A DNA stretch of 33,514 nt from an uncultured SAR86 cluster bacterium (lineage in GTDB: Bacteria > Pseudomonadota > Gammaproteobacteria > Magnimaribacterales > D2472): assembly GCA_902608115.1 (NCBI GenBank), contig CACLMT010000011.1:1-33514 (forward strand), read 5' to 3'. A program made the position numbers and the translations under genes. The notes beneath the pieces were generated by a model that was not told the origin of the DNA, made no database searches, and saw nothing but the letters and a program-made list of their open reading frames with translations. Below are positions 7,319 through 15,583 of the stretch, piece by piece; position 1 is the stretch's first letter, and every line of letters begins with the position of its first letter.

Positions 7319-7335
7319 GATGATATAATGTCAAT

Positions 7336-7785
7336 ATGGTTGACAATAATATAAGCAATAAAGAGCCTCTAGATACCAATATTGTGCGTTTAACTGCGGG
7401 TTTAGTCGAATGGATGGAAGCCGAAATAATTAAGTTAAATAAATATCTACCATACAAGGTAAGTTTTTCTGAAATTAGATTATTTAATGCTCTTAGAGGA
7501 AAAGAAAAATCAATTTCTCAGTTAGCAAGAAACCTGGGAATTTCACGTCAAGCCGTTCATAAGACAATTCATAAACTAGAAAATATGGGTTATCTAGAAT
7601 TAATAGCTAAACAAAATAATAAAAAAGATCGAATTATTAAAATAACCAACAAGGGTAAAACTGTAAAAAAACAAGGGGTTGAACATTTAATTGCTGTTGA
7701 AGAAAAACTTTCTTGGAGTATGGGTGAGAGAAACTTGAAATTTATGAAAATAATAATATCTGAAAATTTAAAAAAAATTCAGTAA
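7336..7785 (+). CDS. MarR family winged-helix regulator
   Basis: 149 aa, the usual MarR length, cytoplasmic DNA-binding dimer. The helix-turn-helix is SISQLARNLGISRQAVHKTI (about residues 55-74), followed by the winged beta-hairpin with the KKDRIIKITNKGK segment. The N-terminal and C-terminal helices should form the dimer. The ATG at 7336 is the first in-frame start after a stop; AAGGA at 7316-7320 is 15 nt away, farther than usual, and an out-of-frame ATG at 7328 lies between. The inverted repeat upstream is a candidate autoregulatory site. Its targets may be the adjacent lyase, amidohydrolase and PhyH genes, but this is inferred from position only. Confidence 0.88.
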   Translation: MVDNNISNKEPLDTNIVRLTAGLVEWMEAEIIKLNKYLPYKVSFSEIRLFNALRGKEKSISQLARNLGISRQAVHKTIHKLENMGYLELIAKQNNKKDRIIKITNKGKTVKKQGVEHLIAVEEKLSWSMGERNLKFMKIIISENLKKIQ

Positions 7786-7892
7786 TACAATGTCTCTGCA
7801 TCTCTTTGAATTATCTTCTCAATTATTTAACTAATGAGCTAACGTATGTTAGTTTTATCTAAAAGAAATTAAATCAAGCTTGGAGACAAAAT

Positions 7893-8231
7893 ATGAATAA
7901 ACTTTTAATAATTGCAATGACAGCATCTTTATCAATGCTTAGCTATGCTGATCACCATGGAAAGAAGCCAAAAATGGACAAAAAGGAACATGCAAAAAAA
8001 ATGCATAAAAAGGGCGTGAAAAGAGGAATGTGGAAACCCGAAGACTGTAAAAAAGTCAGTGATGCTGCAGGCATGTATCTTTATGTTTCAGGTGAACTGG
8101 CGGAAAAATCTAAAAAAGAAAGAGAAGAAGGAAAAGTAAAAGAAGCAGACAAAACATTTGAAGGATCGTGGGCATTAGCTTCTATGGCATCTTTCCATGC
8201 AGAGAGCTTTGAAGCTTTTTGTAAAAGATAA
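7893..8231 (+). CDS. Small secreted Lys/His-rich protein of unknown function
   Basis: 112 aa with a clear signal peptide (MNKLLIIAMTASLSMLSYA, cleavage likely before DHHGKK). The mature part starts with a His- and Lys-rich stretch with metal-binding potential, then a mostly helical segment with two Cys (in PEDCKK and EAFCKR near the C-terminus) that could form a disulfide in the periplasm. GGAGA lies 8 nt before the ATG. I do not recognise a family. It sits between marR and the second PhyH gene in the same orientation, but 107 bp and 62 bp gaps make an operon uncertain. Confidence 0.75.
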   Translation: MNKLLIIAMTASLSMLSYADHHGKKPKMDKKEHAKKMHKKGVKRGMWKPEDCKKVSDAAGMYLYVSGELAEKSKKEREEGKVKEADKTFEGSWALASMASFHAESFEAFCKR

Positions 8232-8293
8232 ACTGAGGCTAGTTAGCTCCTCTTGCATTTCAGTAAAACTCATAAATAGACTAAAATCTATCC

Positions 8294-9181
8294 ATGGGAA
8301 TTGTCCGCTTAAGCGCAAAAGCTGGAATTGATGAGATTTTAGATGTTTTAGATCAAGATGCTGGTCTTGTAATTGAAAATATCTTATCCAAAGATGATCT
8401 ATCCCAAATTAACAGCGAATTAAAGCCATACCTTCAAAATGATATAAAGGGAGACAATGAATTCACTGGCTTTAAAACTAAAAGAGTTGGTGCATTGATG
8501 GCAAGGTCTCCAAAATGCAGAGAACTTGCATTAAACCCCCTTATCAATGCAGTATCAAAAAAGTTTTTAGAGCCAAATAGTGATGGTTATCAGCTTCATT
8601 TTACTTCAGCCATTTCTATTGGCCCAGGAGAAACAAAGCAAATTCTGCACAGAGATAGAGGTGTTTGGGGTGGATATATTCCAAGAAAGATAGAGACCCA
8701 ATTAAGTACTGTTTGGGCTATCACTGATTTTACAAAAGAAAATGGGGGAACTCAGGTGGTTCCTGGCTCTCATAAATGGGAGAAAAACAGAACCCCTCTT
8801 TCAAAAGAAATCGAGCATGTAGAAATGTCTGCTGGTTCTGTCTTTATCTATACTGGTTCTGTCATGCATGGTGGTGGAGAAAATAATTCAGAAGAAAGCA
8901 GACTTGGAGTTTTTCTGCACTATGCACCAAACTGGCTAAGGCAAGAAGAAAATCAATATTTATCATGTCCCCCATCAATTGCAAAAGACCTAGACCCTGA
9001 ATTAAGAGATTTAATGGGTTATTGTCAAGGTGGATATGTTTTGGGTTTTTTTACAGACCCCTTCAATAAAGATGGAAATCTCGAATCAGTTTCACCTAAA
9101 AAAATATTTGGTAACTCGGCTGATAAATTTAGCATACAAACTCCTGATAAGTTAGTGGAGAGCTCTTCAAATAAAAACTAG
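8294..9181 (+). CDS. Phytanoyl-CoA dioxygenase (PhyH) family protein, HxD form
   Basis: 295 aa, Fe(II)/2-oxoglutarate oxygenase. The metal triad is complete: H119 and D121 (ILHRDRGVW) and H192 (VMHGGGEN); R203 should bind 2OG. It is clearly paralogous to the protein at 3191-3994: both share GYQLH, GPG..KQILHR, WAITDF, VPGSHxW, AGSV and WLRQEENQYL. The C-terminal ~30 residues, with KKIFGNSADKF, have no counterpart in that paralogue. No tRNA-like repeat borders this copy. The substrate is unknown; marine PhyH expansions are often linked to small-molecule or lipid oxidation, but nothing here fixes that. It is convergent with the HupE-like gene across 17 bp. Confidence 0.9.
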   Translation: MGIVRLSAKAGIDEILDVLDQDAGLVIENILSKDDLSQINSELKPYLQNDIKGDNEFTGFKTKRVGALMARSPKCRELALNPLINAVSKKFLEPNSDGYQLHFTSAISIGPGETKQILHRDRGVWGGYIPRKIETQLSTVWAITDFTKENGGTQVVPGSHKWEKNRTPLSKEIEHVEMSAGSVFIYTGSVMHGGGENNSEESRLGVFLHYAPNWLRQEENQYLSCPPSIAKDLDPELRDLMGYCQGGYVLGFFTDPFNKDGNLESVSPKKIFGNSADKFSIQTPDKLVESSSNKN

Positions 9182-9198
9182 ATGAAGCAATAATGGTT

Positions 9199-10152
9199 TT
9201 AAGAAATAATTCCTACTGTTCTATCAATAAACCAATAAAATCCCATGCCGCCCAATAGTAAAGAGGCACAAATTGTTGTGTTTTTATATACATTTAACTT
9301 ATATGCACCCCATATGATTACCCCAAAAAATGGCAACATGAATAATTGACCCGCCTCTATACCTAAATTAAAAAATAATAAAGATAAAGCGAGTTGCTCA
9401 CTTCCTATTCCAATTCCAGTTAAAGCATTTGCAAATCCTAGCCCGTGTAGTAATCCAAACCCAAAGGCTATAACCCATGGGGTAGATTGATATTGTTTTC
9501 TTTCAGAAACCTCAATTGCTAGAAATACTATAGTTAAAGCAATTATTGCCTCAACTGTTGCTTGAGATAATGAAATTAAGTTAAAAACAGAAAGGCCAAG
9601 GGTAATACTGTGGGCAATTGTAAACGCAGTTATGGTCTTAACAACATTAATAAGCCCAGATACTAAGAAAAGTAAGCCCATTATGAATAAAATATGGTCT
9701 TTGCCAGTAAATAAATGGTCTATGCCCAAACTAAAATAGCTTAAGGGATAAAGCTGCTCTTCAAATGGTATATAAAGCTTTGGTTCTTTTAAATTCATTA
9801 ACCCCTCATAAACTTCTTTATCTAAATGTGTAATCGTTACTAGAGCATCATTCAAAATACTTAAATTTAATACTTCAATTGTTTGTCCCTTTAGAGAGGC
9901 TTTACAAGTTAATGAAATTTTTTCTACTACATATTTACCTTGAGTAAAAGGGAGTTGAGAATTTTGAATACACTCCGGGGGAAAAATAATTTCTGCTCTT
10001 AATCCAAGATTTTTTGATGGATACATCCAAGCAACCTCATATTGGTTTTCATTATATTCATCAATCACCAAATGCGCGGGATTAAATTCATGCGCATTTA
10101 AATCCGGTAAAAGAAAAAAAAGAAAAAATAAAACCTTAAATTTTATAAACAT
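9199..10152 (-). CDS. HupE/UreJ-like membrane protein
   Basis: 317 aa. A signal peptide (MFIKFKVLFFLFFLLPDLNA) is followed by a ~120-residue periplasmic beta-rich domain beginning HEFNPAHL, then six or so hydrophobic segments. The membrane part carries the HupE/UreJ_2 signature: GIDHLFTGKDHILFIMGLLF, TAFTIAHSITL and FGLLHGLGFA, with His and Asp inside the membrane that suggest metal handling. Family members are associated with nickel or cobalt transport or are of unknown function. The start overlaps the upstream parvulin stop (TAATG), so it is the last gene of the DUF3604-parvulin-HupE block. Confidence 0.85.
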   Translation of the reverse strand: MFIKFKVLFFLFFLLPDLNAHEFNPAHLVIDEYNENQYEVAWMYPSKNLGLRAEIIFPPECIQNSQLPFTQGKYVVEKISLTCKASLKGQTIEVLNLSILNDALVTITHLDKEVYEGLMNLKEPKLYIPFEEQLYPLSYFSLGIDHLFTGKDHILFIMGLLFLVSGLINVVKTITAFTIAHSITLGLSVFNLISLSQATVEAIIALTIVFLAIEVSERKQYQSTPWVIAFGFGLLHGLGFANALTGIGIGSEQLALSLLFFNLGIEAGQLFMLPFFGVIIWGAYKLNVYKNTTICASLLLGGMGFYWFIDRTVGIIS

Positions 10153-10952
10153 TAATATTTAAAGTTTGGATCAATAACAACTTTATATTCAGATTTAATT
10201 TCTTCTAAATATTTTTTTATTGCATCTTCTTTACTTTGCAAAAAATAATCATTTAAAACCTGATTTTTTATTTCAATCCAATCTGGATTAAATCCATCCT
10301 TACGAGAATTAAGAAAAATTAAATGGTGTCCATATGAAGACTCATATGGACCAGACCACTGATCAAGGATTAACTTATTAAAAACATTTTCAAAACTTTT
10401 TCCAAAATTTCTAATAATTTCATCTGTACTATTTTTATAAAATTCTTTGCCCAGAAGAAATGGGTCACTATTATTTGGAGTTTTATTTTGTATTAATTCC
10501 TTTAAAGCTTTATCAGCTCTTTTTTTAGAGTCTGGTCCTTTTGAAAAATAAAGATGGGTAAAGCTATAAAGAGGTTGAACAAAATATTTATTTTTATTGA
10601 GATTATAAAAAGATCTTAAGACTTCATCGGAAGGCTGCTTTAATAAAGTTTCCTGTTTTAAAAAAGTAATCTTTTGAGCCAGTCTTCTTTTAATAATTCT
10701 ATCCTCGTTATCTAAGCCAAGTTTTAATGCCTCTCGATATAAAATCTCTTCCTCGACTAAATTATTAATAATATTAGTTGCCTCAATTGCTGTTGGTTCT
10801 CTGCCTACCTGAGATTTCCAAGTCAATAAAAGGTTGGTTAATTCTGAATCTGAAATATAAATCTCATTTAAATTATTGTCAGAATTAAACCCTATATCAA
10901 TGACATAGATGATTAATCCAATAATAAAAAATATAAGTATTTTATTTCGCAA
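10152..10952 (-). CDS. Membrane-anchored parvulin-type peptidyl-prolyl isomerase-like protein
   Basis: 266 aa: an N-terminal membrane anchor (about residues 4-20), then a SurA/PpiC-like chaperone region (ELTNLLLTWKSQVGREPT, NIINNLVEEEILYREALKLG) and a degenerate parvulin domain at about 125-215 (SFTHLYFS, GPYESSYGHHLIFLNSR). GPYESSYGHH corresponds to the G-P-x-S-x-x-G-x-H core of parvulins. It would act at the periplasmic face of the inner membrane, folding or inserting an exported partner. It overlaps the HupE-like gene by one base and follows the DUF3604 gene by 19 bp, so the three are probably co-translated and may act on each other. Confidence 0.8.
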   Translation of the reverse strand: MRNKILIFFIIGLIIYVIDIGFNSDNNLNEIYISDSELTNLLLTWKSQVGREPTAIEATNIINNLVEEEILYREALKLGLDNEDRIIKRRLAQKITFLKQETLLKQPSDEVLRSFYNLNKNKYFVQPLYSFTHLYFSKGPDSKKRADKALKELIQNKTPNNSDPFLLGKEFYKNSTDEIIRNFGKSFENVFNKLILDQWSGPYESSYGHHLIFLNSRKDGFNPDWIEIKNQVLNDYFLQSKEDAIKKYLEEIKSEYKVVIDPNFKY

Positions 10953-10971
10953 AGTTATCTAGCGTGTGGCC

Positions 10972-13056
10972 CTATAAGGGGACTATATCTAAAGGATCAT
11001 CTTTTGGAATATACCAAATTGGTGAAGTCCATGCTCTCTCTTGTATTGTTTTATGTATGTTTGGTCTTGGCTTCACTCCAGCTTTAACAGCATCCCAGGT
11101 AGACCATCTACACGTAGGATTTTCTAGAACCCGGACATAATAAAAAGCCTTGGTATTTGAATCAAAGTCTGGATCAGCCCATATGCTCTTTAATTCAGTT
11201 GCTCCCACATTGCTTGAAATGGAGCAATTATTAATATTTACTCTAGCTCCATTATCTGGACATCGATTTGTTATTGGGTCTACATCCAAACTGTCTGAAC
11301 ATGCAACGTCATAAACCTTTTCATGAGGAGTGCCGCTTGCTTTTTCAATCCAGCCTTTAATAATTTGAACCCTTTGAAGAGGTGCACCATTTTTATCTCT
11401 TTGAGCCCAAACAATAAATTCAGGAATTTTGTTTTCTTGCTCACCTAAATCTGACCCCATGGTAACTCCTTTAACATAGGCATCTCTAACCATAGATTCA
11501 GAATTTAAATTAATAGATTGCATATCATAGCCAGCAAAAAACCTTACAGCTATTCTTGTCCCTGTAGTAGCAAAAGTTTCTTTCCTTTTAAAAGCTTTAA
11601 AAATTGAATCTCTTGTATTCTTTTCTGCCCAAGCTACCGCAAGCCCAGACGCACCCCATTGTTCAAAACCCACACTTGCATATGTTCCGTCCTCGGTTTC
11701 TAAAAGACTTAAAGGCTGATTGTATTCTTTGGTATATTCTTTCATAAGCTTTATTCGCTCATCTGATAATGGAACTGTTCCTCTGCCCTGGGCAGTTCCA
11801 TCAAGTAAACTTACCTTTGACCAATAATTAGATTCATCAAATGACCCGGCCCCTGTATGAGTATCACTTGATCCTATTAAACCAAATTTATAGGGATTTC
11901 CTTGTCGCTTCCATTCAAGGGTCAACCCAGTTAAATAAGCATCACGCACATAACTACCCTGCGTCTTACTATAAGTAGGAGGTCTGCTTCCAACTCTATA
12001 ATCCATAATTCCAAAATCAGCCCACTCATCATCGGGAGAAAGCATGGGATGAGTATCAGATGTTCCTTTAACTTGAGTAATCTCAACTACAGGCTCATTT
12101 CTCATTCTTTTTGATGCATATTCAATATCTATGGGGCCCCCTTTAAATGTCTCACCTTCAAACATTTGACCATTTGAACCATTGCTATTATGCGGCATAG
12201 CTAAAGAATCAACGCCTCTATCTCTTAATCCATCCATCCAAGTCCACAAATGTTCTGGGTTCAATGAATCTATTCGTGTCCAGGGTCTAATGGGGGCTTT
12301 AGCAGAATTAAAAATTACATTCCTATGTAAATTTCCTCCCTCAACCAAAGTTGAAGATGTAAATTCATAGCCTATAAAAGTAGTGAATTTTCCAGGATTA
12401 TTAAATTCTTCAGCAGCTCTTGCCACGTCAGACCAGGCTGACTTATGTACCTCATAATCAAATGACTTTAATGCAAGCTGTATATTTTTTGTAAACCATG
12501 CCTTAATGGTTTTTGGATGCCAATAAGGGTAAGGCTGAAGAATGGTTTGTCTTAACACGCTGCTAAAAATATCACTTCTCTGACCAACAGATTCTACTAT
12601 AAGATTTTCAGGGCGATTTATATTATGGAATGGTTTTGACCAAGGTTGTTTAGATTGTTTGCTTGATGTATCAGCATAATTTTCAACCATTCCTAAGTAA
12701 AAACCGTGATCTGTTACCGCATAAAAATCTAGAGGCTCTTTTAACTTCATTTCATACCCTAATGGATGTGTGATTCCATCGCCCGTTGCATAACGATAGG
12801 CATCATGAGGAGAATTAGTAGTTCCAAAAACATAGGCGTCAAATGAATACTTAGTATGAACATGAAGATCGCCATAATATGGACTCCTATCTAGATTAGA
12901 TTTTATTGACGCTGGATCTGTTTTAGCACCATCAATAGAAAAATCTACTACCTCTAAGGCAGAATCACTTTGTAAGTTTTTATATACGCCAGATGCATAA
13001 ATAAAAAATATTGTTGAGACAACAATTAGTCCAATAAAAGATTTGCTTGATTTCAT
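10972..13056 (-). CDS. DUF3604 protein, exported PHP-like metalloenzyme
   Basis: 694 aa. One N-terminal hydrophobic segment (about residues 6-22) suggests export with a membrane anchor. The DUF3604 core starts YYGDLHVHTKYSFDAY (HVH at 65-67), then LDFYAVTDHGFYLG, TFIGYEFTSS, MPHNSNGSNG and GLIGSSDTHTGAG; together these His and Asp clusters resemble the metal sites of PHP-type hydrolases. Six Cys in the last ~110 residues may form disulfides. The reaction is unknown. First gene of a compact minus-strand block with the parvulin and HupE-like genes, an arrangement I recall from other marine gammaproteobacteria. ATG at 13056. Confidence 0.87.
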   Translation of the reverse strand: MKSSKSFIGLIVVSTIFFIYASGVYKNLQSDSALEVVDFSIDGAKTDPASIKSNLDRSPYYGDLHVHTKYSFDAYVFGTTNSPHDAYRYATGDGITHPLGYEMKLKEPLDFYAVTDHGFYLGMVENYADTSSKQSKQPWSKPFHNINRPENLIVESVGQRSDIFSSVLRQTILQPYPYWHPKTIKAWFTKNIQLALKSFDYEVHKSAWSDVARAAEEFNNPGKFTTFIGYEFTSSTLVEGGNLHRNVIFNSAKAPIRPWTRIDSLNPEHLWTWMDGLRDRGVDSLAMPHNSNGSNGQMFEGETFKGGPIDIEYASKRMRNEPVVEITQVKGTSDTHPMLSPDDEWADFGIMDYRVGSRPPTYSKTQGSYVRDAYLTGLTLEWKRQGNPYKFGLIGSSDTHTGAGSFDESNYWSKVSLLDGTAQGRGTVPLSDERIKLMKEYTKEYNQPLSLLETEDGTYASVGFEQWGASGLAVAWAEKNTRDSIFKAFKRKETFATTGTRIAVRFFAGYDMQSINLNSESMVRDAYVKGVTMGSDLGEQENKIPEFIVWAQRDKNGAPLQRVQIIKGWIEKASGTPHEKVYDVACSDSLDVDPITNRCPDNGARVNINNCSISSNVGATELKSIWADPDFDSNTKAFYYVRVLENPTCRWSTWDAVKAGVKPRPNIHKTIQERAWTSPIWYIPKDDPLDIVPL

Positions 13057-13111
13057 GGATTCCCCTGTGTTTTATTCAAAAATAATTTTAACCCAATGGT
13101 TGGTCTTATTA

Positions 13112-14263
13112 TTAAAATTTTAGCCTATTTTTTACAATATAGTTATGTGCATCGTATGTATGAATATTTTTTAATTCATATATTGGAATAAAAGAAAATT
13201 TTAATGCTACATTTCTTGCTGCCACCAGTATAGGATTTTGCATATGGTAAATATTTGCTTGCCTCCGCGACAACCTTTGAATTAATTTGGTTCGCTTGTT
13301 TCTAATTGAATCATAGACATTCTGCGCTTTTTGAAAATCTCCTTCAGCTTTCTTGCATAATATTCCAAAGGAGTATGCATCTTCAATAGCCATGCACCCT
13401 CCCTGCCCTAAAAAAGGCACCATAGGATGCGCCGCATCACCTAGCAAAGTTATATTTTCACCAATCATAGACTTGAGTGGCGGCCTTACATAAATACCCC
13501 ATTTATATAATTTCTGAGAATTTTCTATGGTTGGAAAAATTGCTGGATCATAGAGGGCGAAATCATTTAAAAAACTGTTATAAGTTCCTTCTTCTCTCCA
13601 GGATTCTGAAAATTTGCCCTCTTCTTTTTTAACGGCAACAAAACTTACATCGCCCTCTTTATTAAGCGGATAATTAACAATGTGGCTTTTGGGTCCTAAA
13701 ACAAAATGGATACATTGGAGATCTGATCTGCCCACACCTCGCCATGCACTATAACCGCTATATTTAGGTTGTTGGTTAGTAAAAAAGTTATCTCTAATCG
13801 AGGAACGGATACCATCGCACGCCGCTAAATGAATAACACTATATTCATTGTTATTATGAAATTTAATTTTATTATTACTTTGATTAAATTTCTTAAGTGA
13901 ATGGTTGTATAGAATTTCTCCGCCAAGATTTATATACCTTTCAAGAAGGCAATTTATCAATTCTTGCCTTCGTGAGGTTATGATTTTAAAAGGTGTGTTT
14001 AATTCGCAAATATTTTTTTTCGGGCCTTGGAAAATTACTTTTGAGTGAGAGCACGAGCGTTCTTCTAAATTAGCTAGAATATTTAATCTATCTAATAAAC
14101 AAAGAGCATTTTGAGATAAAGATATGCCAGCTCCATAAGAGCTTACTTTAGATGACTGTTCAAAAATAATTGCTGGAATACCATTCTGCAAAAGCGTGCA
14201 CCCCAAAGTTAAACCGGCTATTCCCGCTCCAATAATACCTACTTTTTCTTCATGACTTTTCAT
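13112..14263 (-). CDS. FAD-dependent monooxygenase (UbiH/salicylate-hydroxylase-like)
   Basis: 383 aa, class A flavoprotein monooxygenase. The FAD/NADH fold begins with GIIGAGIAGLTLG (GxGxxG at 12-17) and EQSS at the end of the second strand; the DG motif is ACDGIRSS (150-151); the ribityl-binding GDAAHP is at 275-280, followed by PFLGQGGCMAIEDA. It would hydroxylate an aromatic or related substrate with NAD(P)H and O2 in the cytoplasm; the substrate is not evident. It diverges from an MDR oxidoreductase across 141 bp and lies 55 bp upstream of the DUF3604 start on the same strand. Confidence 0.87.
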   Translation of the reverse strand: MKSHEEKVGIIGAGIAGLTLGCTLLQNGIPAIIFEQSSKVSSYGAGISLSQNALCLLDRLNILANLEERSCSHSKVIFQGPKKNICELNTPFKIITSRRQELINCLLERYINLGGEILYNHSLKKFNQSNNKIKFHNNNEYSVIHLAACDGIRSSIRDNFFTNQQPKYSGYSAWRGVGRSDLQCIHFVLGPKSHIVNYPLNKEGDVSFVAVKKEEGKFSESWREEGTYNSFLNDFALYDPAIFPTIENSQKLYKWGIYVRPPLKSMIGENITLLGDAAHPMVPFLGQGGCMAIEDAYSFGILCKKAEGDFQKAQNVYDSIRNKRTKLIQRLSRRQANIYHMQNPILVAARNVALKFSFIPIYELKNIHTYDAHNYIVKNRLKF

Positions 14264-14310
14264 AAGTTTTATGCATTATAAACTTATCTTGACTTAGACT
14301 ATGCACTAAG

Positions 14311-14337
14311 TTGTATGGTGCTGTGGCCATGTATAAT
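14311..14337 (+). promoter_or_regulatory. Putative promoter of the MDR oxidoreductase
   Basis: TATAAT at 14332-14337 with TTGTAT at 14311-14316 (15-bp spacing, short). It lies in the 141-bp divergent region between the flavin monooxygenase and the MDR gene; the AAGGA RBS at 14394-14398 precedes the ATG at 14405. A good -10 with a poor -35. Confidence 0.4.
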
Positions 14338-14404
14338 TGCTAAAAACCTTGAAATTTGAATCTCCAATGCCATATTAGAATTACATCTTAACTAAGGAAA
14401 TAAA

Positions 14405-15517
14405 ATGAGCACAAACAAACAAATCACCTCAACAATTACTGATAAAGGAAAACTTGAAATAGCTATCACAGAGTCTTCCCGACCCGTCCCCAAAGATGAT
14501 GAGGTTCTTATTGAGGTTAAAGCTTCGCCAATTAATCCTTCGGACCTTGGCGCATTGATCGGGCCTGCTGATGTAAACACTATTAAAATTGAAAACTCAA
14601 AAATTTCGATGGATGTACCAGAGTCTGTCATGTGGGCTATGAAACCTAGGCTAAATATTCCTATGCCTGTTGGAAATGAGGGTTCTGGAGTAGTTATTGA
14701 AGCAGGAGCTAATGCTCAGGACTTATTGGGCAAAGTGGTGAGTACTTTTGGAGGAGGAATGTACTCACAATTTCGGTGCATGCCAGCTACTAGCTGTATG
14801 GTAATGGAAGATGGAACAGAGCCTCGCGAATGCGCATCAAGCTTTGTAAATCCTTTAACGGTTCTTGCAATGGTTGAAACCATGAAAATGGAGGGTCACT
14901 CTGCATTAGTTCATACCGCAGCAGCATCTAATTTAGGTCAAATGTTAGTGAAAGTCTGTTTAGATGATGAGATTCCATTAATTAATATTGTTCGAAAACA
15001 AGAACAGGTAGATATCTTAAAAAATCTTGGTGCCGAATATATATGTAATTCATCAGATGATGATTTTAAAGATCAACTTACAAATGCCATATTGGAAACA
15101 AAAGCTACGCTTGGATTTGATGCAACTGGGGGTGGTGAGCTGACTGGTCAAATTCTAACTTGTATGGAAATCGCAGCAAGAAAATATGCCAAAGAAGTAA
15201 CTGCCTATGGATCCACAAATCACAAGCAAGTTTATATTTATGGAGCACTAAATCAATCGAGAATTACCTTGCCCAATAATAGAGCTTTTGGAATGTATTG
15301 GAGTATAGGTGGATTTCTATTACCTGCCTTCTTAGGCAAGATAAAACCAGAAAAGGTTATGGAGCTTCAAGCAAGGGTGGCCAATGAAATTAAAACAACT
15401 TTTGCTAGTCACTACACAAAAGAGGTATCTTTAGAAGAGGCGTTACAACTTGAATCTTTAATGGTTTATGCAAAACAAGCCACTGGTGAAAAATTTCTAA
15501 TTAAACCTAACGGATAA
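14405..15517 (+). CDS. MDR-family NAD(P)H:quinone / zinc-binding-like oxidoreductase
   Basis: 370 aa, medium-chain dehydrogenase/reductase. The GroES-like N-terminal domain has VLIEVKASPINPSDLGAL and PMPVGNEGSGVV. The Rossmann domain follows from HSALVHTAAASNLGQMLVKVC (AxxxxxGxxxxK-like) to ATLGFDATGGGEL. The structural zinc Cys cluster of classical alcohol dehydrogenases is not visible, so it resembles zinc-independent quinone reductase-like members. Acts in the cytoplasm; the substrate is unknown. A well-placed AAGGA supports the start. It is a single-gene unit, ended by a strong terminator at 15535-15561 and diverging from a flavin monooxygenase, with which it might share a substrate pathway. 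Confidence 0.87.
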   Translation: MSTNKQITSTITDKGKLEIAITESSRPVPKDDEVLIEVKASPINPSDLGALIGPADVNTIKIENSKISMDVPESVMWAMKPRLNIPMPVGNEGSGVVIEAGANAQDLLGKVVSTFGGGMYSQFRCMPATSCMVMEDGTEPRECASSFVNPLTVLAMVETMKMEGHSALVHTAAASNLGQMLVKVCLDDEIPLINIVRKQEQVDILKNLGAEYICNSSDDDFKDQLTNAILETKATLGFDATGGGELTGQILTCMEIAARKYAKEVTAYGSTNHKQVYIYGALNQSRITLPNNRAFGMYWSIGGFLLPAFLGKIKPEKVMELQARVANEIKTTFASHYTKEVSLEEALQLESLMVYAKQATGEKFLIKPNG

Positions 15518-15534
15518 AATAAGGATATAAATGT

Positions 15535-15561
15535 AAAAAGGGGCTAGTGCCCCTTTTTTTT
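15535..15561 (+). terminator. Bidirectional factor-independent terminator
   Basis: AAAAAGGGGC (15535-15544), loop TAGT, GCCCCTTTTT (15549-15558), with the T-run to 15561. The A-run on the other side lets it also stop the convergent MAPEG transcript. Confidence 0.92.
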
Positions 15562-15583
15562 GTTTAATATTAGTTAGTTAAAT

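Noticed and set aside
7829-7854. Hairpin AACTAA...TTAGTT (or CTAAC GTAT GTTAG) after marR as a terminator
   Set aside because: Stems of 5-6 AT-rich pairs and only a broken T-run; too weak to call.
8233-8256. GAGGCTAGTTAGC...CTC hairpin after the small secreted protein
   Set aside because: Needs a bulge or a two-base loop and has no T-tract.
7256-8293. Further tRNA-Phe fragment copies after the lyase or before the second PhyH gene
   Set aside because: I looked for the T-loop core GTTCGATTCTACC and its flanks in the gaps at 7256-7335, 7786-7892 and 8232-8293 and found none.
3035-9181. An integrase, transposase or insertion sequence explaining the accessory region
   Set aside because: None of the proteins in the region has recombinase motifs, and no terminal inverted repeats were seen apart from the tRNA-derived direct repeats.
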